Under the pieces are notes generated by a model. It worked only from the letters and a program-made list of their open reading frames with translations. It was not told where the DNA came from and ran no database searches. A stretch of DNA of 64,000 nucleotides from Glebionis coronaria (Eukaryota > Streptophyta > Magnoliopsida > Asterales > Asteraceae). The stretch spans positions 20,447,320 to 20,511,319 of the forward strand of contig CM046876.1 of NCBI GenBank assembly GCA_025667525.1, read 5' to 3'. Below, piece after piece: positions 57,915 to 64,000 of this stretch (the first letter of the stretch is position 1; each line of letters starts with the position of its first letter). The position numbers and the translations under genes were made by a program.

Positions 57915-58327
57915 GATCATGGATATGTACATGATGCCTTTTCTGAATCATTGTATGCATTTAAATCATGTTTACGTCAGCCAGCAGTTAGCCCAACGGT
58001 TGTTCATAAACATGTGCGGGAACAGTATCTAATAAGGTCTTTAGTCATCGATGACGTGCAGGCTGACAATACGGGCATGAACAACCTTAAACATGAAGGT
58101 AAGGCGTGTTTCTTACTTTATGCATTACGACTCTTTATAAGTTTCGTTTTGTAATTATTTCTTATGCTTATTTTTATGGAATAAAGCTAAGCTAACGCAG
58201 CTGAAACATCTTCCGGTTCTAAAGGAAAAAGAAAACCAACTCAGCAAGTCAGCCCAGAGAGAAACAAACGTTGTGCACAAGGCCTGCGTCTTACAGTTTC
58301 AAATGGAAAAGAAGACCAGTTTCACAG
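57915..58327 (+). pseudogene. two exons of an unrecognised nuclear-type protein
   Basis: Exon 57915-58098 (after TTGTTAG) encodes DHGYVHDAFSESLYAFKSCL, then RQPAVSPTVVHKHVREQYL and IDDVQADNTGMNNLKHE. It splices (GT-AG, phase 1) to 58201-58327, giving AETSSGSKGKRKPTQQ and RNKRCAQGLRLTVSNGKEDQ. The frame is open across both exons, and the second donor (GTAATA) is good. The basic SKGKRK segment suggests a nuclear protein. The family is not recognised. No downstream exon was found before 59801. It may be one more captured fragment or part of the gene whose end is at 60419. Confidence 0.5.
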
Positions 58328-59800
58328 GTAATATGTCAATATATGTTTTTTCATGTTTAGTGGCTTCCAATTCTAAATGAAAAAGAAGACCATTTTACAG
58401 GTTTCATGTTTAGTTTTCATAAGTGGGTAATGTAAATCATTAAGAGGTTCGGAGAAATATATAGAAAATGTATGGATGTAAGGCTCAAATATGATATTAT
58501 TATTTAGATTCATTCAGAGAGAAAGTATAAAGTAAATAGGAAAACAGGTTTGTGTTTCCATGATGCTAATTAGCCACGCAATTGCCACGTAAAGCAGATT
58601 TGATATTGAATTAAAGCCGTGTAAAAGATCTTGAGATGGATGTTCCGGAATCTTAACTAGAAACACGAACCGGACAGAGGAAAAAAGGAAACAGTTAATG
58701 TCGGATGAATTGCAGGTGTGTGTTTTGTATACATATAATAGGTAATATTAAAAATCTTATCGAACTTCATAATTGTATTTAGCACTAATACCAAAAAGTT
58801 AGATTTGTTGATGAAATAGAGTGTAGATAGTAGAAGTAAAAGGTGTTGTGATACATACTAAAAGGCTATGCCATTTTTCAATTTTAGGGGGTTGCATAAG
58901 CTTAAACTGACCTGATGTCATCAAAAGCATAGACAAAGAAGCATGAATAACGAACCAGGAAAAGAATAAGATGATGGTTTCGCCTTTTGTAATCTAAACT
59001 GTTGTGCAACATATGAAATTGATAAACTCGACGTTGAAACGGAGTTAGCGTAATTGTAACTTCATGTACGCATGACCAAGTTGTAACAGCATATTCAGCA
59101 TTCATGTGCCCAGTAAGTGAATAATTGAGGAGGTACAAAAACAACTTGTGCCATTCCTCAATTTTGAACCTTTTTGTTAGAAATGCAATTACCAGAACCT
59201 AACTTTGAACAGTACAGTAGTTTTCATTAGAAAGAAGATGGCAGCAAAGATATAACTTCTGTTAATGTAACTTCAGGGAGTCTTGAGTTCCGTCACTGTT
59301 CTATGACCTTTCTCCTCTTTATGATCATGCTGGCTAGGCTGGACAAAATGGGTGGTTTTAGAACCTGTGTTAATAAGGTTAATATGTTTTTTTTCTTCAT
59401 ATAAGTTAAAAAGCAAAGCAAATTATCAGGTCTTCTTTCATTACTATAAGTGATCATGTACAAATCATCTATGTACTCATTATCAATTTCTTGATTAAAA
59501 CGCATTGGATTGTTTGCATCCTACTTATTTAGATAGATCTTATTATGTGTATTAGAAGGAAATTTTTAAGTCTACTTTAACCTCTTTGACCCGTATTTTT
59601 TAGATCATTCTAAGTTATTAGAAAATGAAAAGTTGATACTATGGTTTTTACTAATCTTTATATGCCAAAAAAGTCCACTTGTAGAATTTTTAAGATCAGA
59701 AGTTTGAAATAGTTTTCCGTTTATTAGCAAAAAGAATTGTGAAATGGGCTCTTTTTTTAGGATAATTGTTTTGAAGATAATTGTTCTATTTTAAATGCAG
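58328..59800. other. non-coding stretch inside the fragment cluster
   Basis: TTCTAAATGAAAAAGAAGAC at 58371 echoes 58217 (TTCTAAAGGAAAAAGAAAAC), a small duplication of the exon edge. Otherwise no frame, TIR or domain is supported. Confidence 0.35.
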
Positions 59801-60419
59801 GGAATGACTAATACTGAGCTTCAGTTTGAAATGGCAATGAGGGACCAAGTCATTCACAATCAAAGAGAAACACAAAGAAATTTGTGGAGTTTGCTTATGG
59901 GATTAGGCTTGGAGGAAAAGCAGCTGCTAAGCAAGGCATAACTATTGAAGACTGGGCAATAACACCCCAGTTGGGTTTGGCAGATGGGACTGCATCATGG
60001 AAGATAGGACATGAAAAATCTATTCGTGTACCTTCATTTAGTACATCCCCGAAAACCCAAGCTAGCCCATTTCCCAAGGATCGGGAGAGTTGGCTCATAC
60101 ATATTGTAGAGGGGCACCATTCCTCATACTATTTTATGTCTCATAGTTCTCCCTCTGCATGTATGAGGCTTACAAGGAGTAGCGAGAATTGGCTTGGTCA
60201 TAGGCCAACCGCACCATACTTGTCTCCTGATATGAGAGGCACACGGTCTGTGCATCAACCTCACCACAACAGAAGGTATGGATCCAGTTTACTCCAGCTC
60301 ACAAAAATACCGGGAAGTGTTTCTTATCTCTCTATGGAATGCAGGGAGAATTGAATAACATCTCAAGGCAATCACGCGAGGGTTCTTCTGGTGGATCTAG
60401 CTGTAGTGAAAATCCATAA
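59801..60419 (+). pseudogene. C-terminal exons of an unrecognised protein, frameshifted
   Basis: After a TTAAATGCAG acceptor, the frame [20 protein letters not shown] and [20 protein letters not shown] is coiled-coil-like. It then hits a stop, while a second frame gives [20 protein letters not shown] and continues to a GT donor at 60276. The two frames belong together: a short deletion between GCTGCT repeats near 59930 explains the shift. A last exon from 60345 (GELNNISRQSREGSSGGSS) ends at TAA 60419. The family is not recognised. The sense of reading is the same as all other fragments in the cluster. Confidence 0.5.
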
Positions 60420-60599
60420 AGAGGGTAGATGATGAGCCACCACGGTAACACCCAACAGTCTTACAGATACAAACAGGCAGAGCCAATGTCTAAACCAGTT
60501 AACTGTAACCATATATTTCACAGCTGACTGTCTCAAATGATTTCAAAGCTGGTCTCCCATGTGATTCATTGTAGTTGCATAGGTTCTGTCACAACTTTG

Positions 60600-60767
60600 T
60601 ACGTCTATGATGAGCATAATCATGAGCGTTACCCACCTGGTGACCAAAGCAAGCGAGCATTTTCCTATCTCTTCTTGACTGGTGGCAGGTTTGTGTATGC
60701 TTCTCTGATTAGGCTTTTGGTCCTCAAATTTGTTTTCAGCATGTTTGTCAGTAAAGACCTGAAATAG
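60600..60767 (+). pseudogene. mitochondrial Rieske iron-sulfur protein fragment
   Basis: [40 protein letters not shown] and [14 protein letters not shown] match the transmembrane hinge region of the plant ubiquinol-cytochrome c reductase Rieske subunit (complex III), where [21 protein letters not shown] is the diagnostic block shortened here by drift. The frame then stops. The [2Fe-2S] domain with its CTHLGC and CPCHGS boxes is absent, as is the presequence. This single exon cannot make a working protein. Confidence 0.88.
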
Positions 60768-60933
60768 TGTGTTACTTGCACCATGCCTCATGAAAGAGAG
60801 CATTATGACTGGTGGAGACAATATAGAACTTTTTAGATATTGAGAATGCTAAACAACAAGAACCGGTCTGTTCTATTCATCTTGAAATCCTTGAATTAGA
60901 TTTTGTATCATACTTTGTATTAATATTTCACAG

Positions 60934-61101
60934 TACGTATTTTCAAAGTCCAAAGAAAAGGTTCACAATAAAGGCTCCTCGTCCTCTGATTCTTTTGAAC
61001 CTGTTGCACCAATTGTTCCACATCAGCTCGAGTCTCCAATCGGGCAGTTCCTTTCTCAGAGATTGATTAGCCACCCCCATCTGATACCTAAAAATAATTA
61101 G
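60934..61101 (+). pseudogene. terminal exon of an unrecognised protein
   Basis: After a TATTTCACAG acceptor an open frame of 55 codons (YVFSKSKEKVHNKGSSSSDS, then PVAPIVPHQLESPIGQFL) ends at TAG 61101. The clean acceptor, Ser-rich composition and stop fit a last exon. The family is not recognised, and no upstream exon can be linked. It could belong with 57915-58327 or 59801-60419. Confidence 0.4.
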
Positions 61102-62433
61102 AGATGATAATTTATAAATTGTTAGTATAGTGAAGCAAGTGGCCTATAAATCGTAAAAGCATTTTTCGGCAGTAGGAGATTTTCTTCTTCAGAAGTTCTG
61201 TTATCATTTGTCACATGTAGCCCAATTTGTTCGTTATAGTGGTTAATGCCATAAAAATGTCATATAGAAAAACCGGCACTCAAAAATACACCTATTACTA
61301 TACTCCGATCAGATATACCAGAACCAAGTTGAGATTGTTCATCTTGGTGTACTTTGTCCAATAAAAATCAAGAAGGCCTTGAGGTAGTTATAATGCTCTC
61401 CTGCGTGTACAGGAGCCGAAACTTGTTTCATACTTTTGTAGGTAACGAAATTAGGGGTTCTGATGGAATGTGAACAAAGCTATCTCTTTTTGGGTCTTCA
61501 TGAACACAAAGATCTGCAGGCTGTTGTGCACAATTAATAAATAAAATGCTTGAACAAAAACAGACAAGTTCTAGAATAAACAACTGAATATTGTAAAAAT
61601 TTAAAATAAATGCAAACTTACATTTCCTGAGCTGCTTTCAAGGCTAAGTCATCACAATCATTACTGTGAGTGTGACTTGGTTTATCCACGTTTTCTCCTC
61701 TAAAAAGGAGAGCAAGTAATATACTTGCATGACTCAAATTGCCGACTACTAGGGTTGCTTATCATCAAAATTCACAAAAAAGAATAAGTTATATTCAGAG
61801 TTATAAGACGAATACTATAAACTTTGAATAACATGGGTCAGCTAAGATTTTCTTGGACTAATTATAGCTTCCATTTCCATATTTTTCATATAAAACTATC
61901 ACATTCATCAACTATTTTTCCATCACCACTCCATGAATGTTCCGTTCACACAAGGTCAAAATGCAACTAAAATTTTCTTATGGGTCAAAATAGTTTTGAG
62001 TTGAAATAATAAAGTTTAAGCACAATGGGTCAAACTTGATACTAATAATTCGTCTTTTAAGTCACAAGTGTAGTAATTGCATGTGAATGTTTGCCACGTT
62101 CACACATTGTCTTTCCCAATTTAGTTTTGCTACGCCCACACAAATTTTACAAAAAATATCTTACACAATGATGTGTCAAATGTGTTAGACCAATTATAAT
62201 GTTTTGTATTTTCTCTTTCTTATATTTATAAACCATAACTAATTGACATACAGACATGTGTATGTGTGGATTTGTTTTTGTAAATATTGTGTGGATGTAT
62301 CACTCCTGTTCCCAATTTTAACTGCTACTGTACTATTTTATGATATTTTTGGCAGCTATGAAGGTACAGACCGATCACTATCTTTGAATCTTCTGACGCA
62401 ATTAGAAAAAGAAAGTCGTACATTAAGTTGGTA
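61102..62433. other. non-coding stretch before the Helitron pair
   Basis: No domain is seen. The short frame at 62243-62437 lacks any recognisable feature. A right-hand terminus of the fragment cluster should lie here or just beyond, but I could not find a hairpin plus CTRR on the plus strand. Confidence 0.35.
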
Positions 62434-62912
62434 CTAACATTGTATTCGCGTAATGCAACGACGGATACTTAATGATTATTTCTTTTCAAACAAATGTTAC
62501 ATTTTTACTCATCAAAATTATATTCATATTAAAATTAAAATTATGAAAAAAATGGTATTTGGCGGAACCATCTTAAGTCCGTGTACCTTTATGGTACCGA
62601 GCCCCCACCCAACAAGGAAAGCATATCCCAAAATAAAATTTTAACAAAAAATATATTAAAATAGATATTAAACTAAATTTTTCGAAATTTCAAAAAATAT
62701 AGTGAAATTATATTATTAGAAAATACATAAAAGATATTTCAATTTAAAAATTAAAGTTTTTTTTAAAAGTTTGTTACAAACGTTGTTTAAAGAATTTGTT
62801 ATAAAAAGATGAAGAGTTGAAATCAATTAACAAAATATGATCTAATGGTTTAAATTTAACTCATTATCTTAATTGTTGGTTTGGGCTTTGGAGTTAAGTT
62901 TGTTAGTATAGA
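62434..62912 (-). mobile_element. small Helitron-like element, copy 1 (479 bp)
   Basis: In minus orientation the 5' end is TCTATACTAACAAACTTAAC (at 62912) and the 3' end is GTATCCGTCGTTGCATTACG...GTTAG (62434). The body matches copy 2 (62913-63369) in order: words include GATATTTCAATT, GTTTGTTACAAA, TCTAATGGTTTAAATTTAA and TTGGTTTGG. The terminal hairpin has decayed. It carries no Rep/helicase and is non-autonomous. Confidence 0.65.
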
Positions 62913-63369
62913 CTAGCATCGTACCCGCGCAATGCAGCGGCGAATACCCGGTGAATATATTGCAATTTTATCGAGATTCAAATTAAAGTTAAAAGTTGTA
63001 AAAAAATTAAATTAACTTAAATATATACACTAAAAATGAAAAAAACAAAAATTTAATAAAAGTATGTCAAATTGGATGTTTAATTAAAGAGAACAAAATT
63101 TTAGAAAATATGGTGAAATTAGATTACTAAAAAAATAAATAAATCAAAAGATATTTCAATTAAAGATAAAAGTTTTTTTAATAGTTTGTTACAAAAGTTT
63201 GTTATAAAAGAGATGGATGGATGAGATCAATTTAATAAAATATAATCTAATGGTTTAAATTTAACCTTCATATCTTAATTTTTGGTTTGGAGTTAGGTTT
63301 GGAAATTTTAGGTTCGGAATTAATATCAGAGTTAAAATCGGAGTTAGCCTCTTTATATAATAGTATAAA
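62913..63369 (-). mobile_element. small Helitron-like element, copy 2 (about 457 bp)
   Basis: The 3' end on the minus strand is CGCGGGTACGATGCTAG, with a GC-rich subterminal region (CCGCTGCATTGCGCGG). The 5' end is near 63369 (TTTATACTATTATATAAAGAGGC in plant Helitron style, slightly drifted, given here for orientation only). It follows copy 1 head to tail with no spacer. Confidence 0.62.
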
Positions 63370-63534
63370 TATAAATTAATTTCTAAATGAAAAATGTTAG
63401 AAACTGAATTTTTTTTAAACTTCTAAAAATAAAAAGGATCAATGTTTTATAAATCAGTATAGATATAGATTGTGTTTGCAATTACTTCTTTGGCAAGTTT
63501 AAATAGTTTTTCAAAGCCGTTTGAAACTAATATG

Positions 63535-63918
63535 TATAGGCGGAAAATCTTGCCCATTTTGATACATATGAGCACTTTTTGATAAATTTTTAAAAGGAAG
63601 GGCCATTTTTTGCCCATTCATTATTATTGATAGGCTAAACGGGCGCACATGTAAGAAACTAAATGCGTTTAATGGACGCACATATAAAATACTAATCAGG
63701 CTAATCGGCGGATATTTTATAATAATTTTTTATCCCCGGCTTTCAAACAGTATTTTTATTTTTTAATTATACATTTTTATATGTTTTTTTTCTAGTTTTA
63801 GCTTGCGCCCGTTTAGCCCACCAGTTTCGCCCGCCCGTTTCAGTCGTGCCTATTTAGCCCGAGCCCGTTTGGCCAGCCGCCTGTTTAGCCCACCTGCCCG
63901 CCCGTTTTGCCACCTCTA
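63535..63918. mobile_element. 384-bp hAT-type MITE, 8-bp TSD
   Basis: Left TATAGGCGGAAAA and right TTTTGCCACCTCTA are imperfect TIRs. The exact duplication CTAATATG (63527-63534, 63919-63926; the preceding A is also shared) flanks it. The right part is packed with GCCCGTTT/GCCCGCC words (63805-63905), the GGGC-rich subterminal repeats common in plant hAT MITEs. Confidence 0.78.
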
Positions 63919-64000
63919 CTAATATGCATTCCATATTTCATATTTAAGGTTTGCGCCAAATAAGATTCATGTAACTTGTGCATTAATGGGTTTGGCTAAC

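Overview
This is a plant nuclear genomic window, most likely from a eudicot. It is AT-rich, has GT-AG introns, and is dominated by LTR retrotransposons, MITEs and Helitron termini. The Sirevirus-like copia element with a long extra ORF after pol, and the Tekay/Del-like chromodomain, suggest an Asteraceae-type genome, but that is inference. The density of intact host genes is very low. I support one well-formed multi-exon gene (a DUF604/Fringe-like glycosyltransferase, 17205-18909), one single-exon repeat-protein gene of unknown function (27696-28460) and many gene or transposon fragments.

Layout. 1-15182 is a stack of nested retroelements, all on the minus strand. A copia-like element (gag start, PBS and short LTR at 14634-15182) was split by a large non-coding LTR element (LARD-like, B: LTRs about 2.9 kb, internal 4.3 kb). 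Its 3' LTR was in turn split by a second copy (A, 1-6089). Copy A carries a 306-bp MITE that copy B lacks, so B gives the empty site. 15183-17204 is intergenic. The glycosyltransferase gene follows, then a decayed hAT transposase (19.6-20.96 kb), AT-rich DNA and an unrecognised two-exon fragment (23536-23830). 24.6-26.9 kb holds GC-rich modules that recur at intervals. After the repeat-protein gene comes a cluster of DNA transposons: a MULE-like element with a 9-bp TSD, itself hit by a 520-bp element with an 8-bp TSD; a PIF/Harbinger ORF1-like relic; and a fold-back structure built from locally duplicated sequence.

35577-41945 is a Sirevirus-like copia element with perfect 5-bp TSDs. Most of its 5' LTR, gag, protease, integrase and half of RT are gone; the remaining LTR piece is joined directly to RT at a short microhomology. 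Its extra ORF is broken by a 180-bp MITE. 42.4-46.5 kb holds a hAT-type element and a degraded chromovirus (RNase H, chromodomain, PPT, LTR start). 46.5-52.3 kb is AT-rich, with a perfect 143-bp tandem duplication and long (TA)n tracts.

52.3-63.4 kb is the most interesting part. Fragments of at least four unrelated housekeeping genes lie in the same (+) orientation with introns partly kept: a class I histone deacetylase like HDA9, fused in frame to an FtsH protease; a UEV1/MMZ ubiquitin E2 variant; and the mitochondrial Rieske iron-sulfur protein. Several unrecognised exons lie among them. All recognised pieces are broken by stops or truncated. The cluster is bracketed by Helitron-like 3' termini of one family (52343, 62434, 62913), so a gene-capturing Helitron is the leading explanation, though no single pair of ends could be proven. 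Apart from the glycosyltransferase and perhaps the repeat protein, nothing here looks able to make a working protein.
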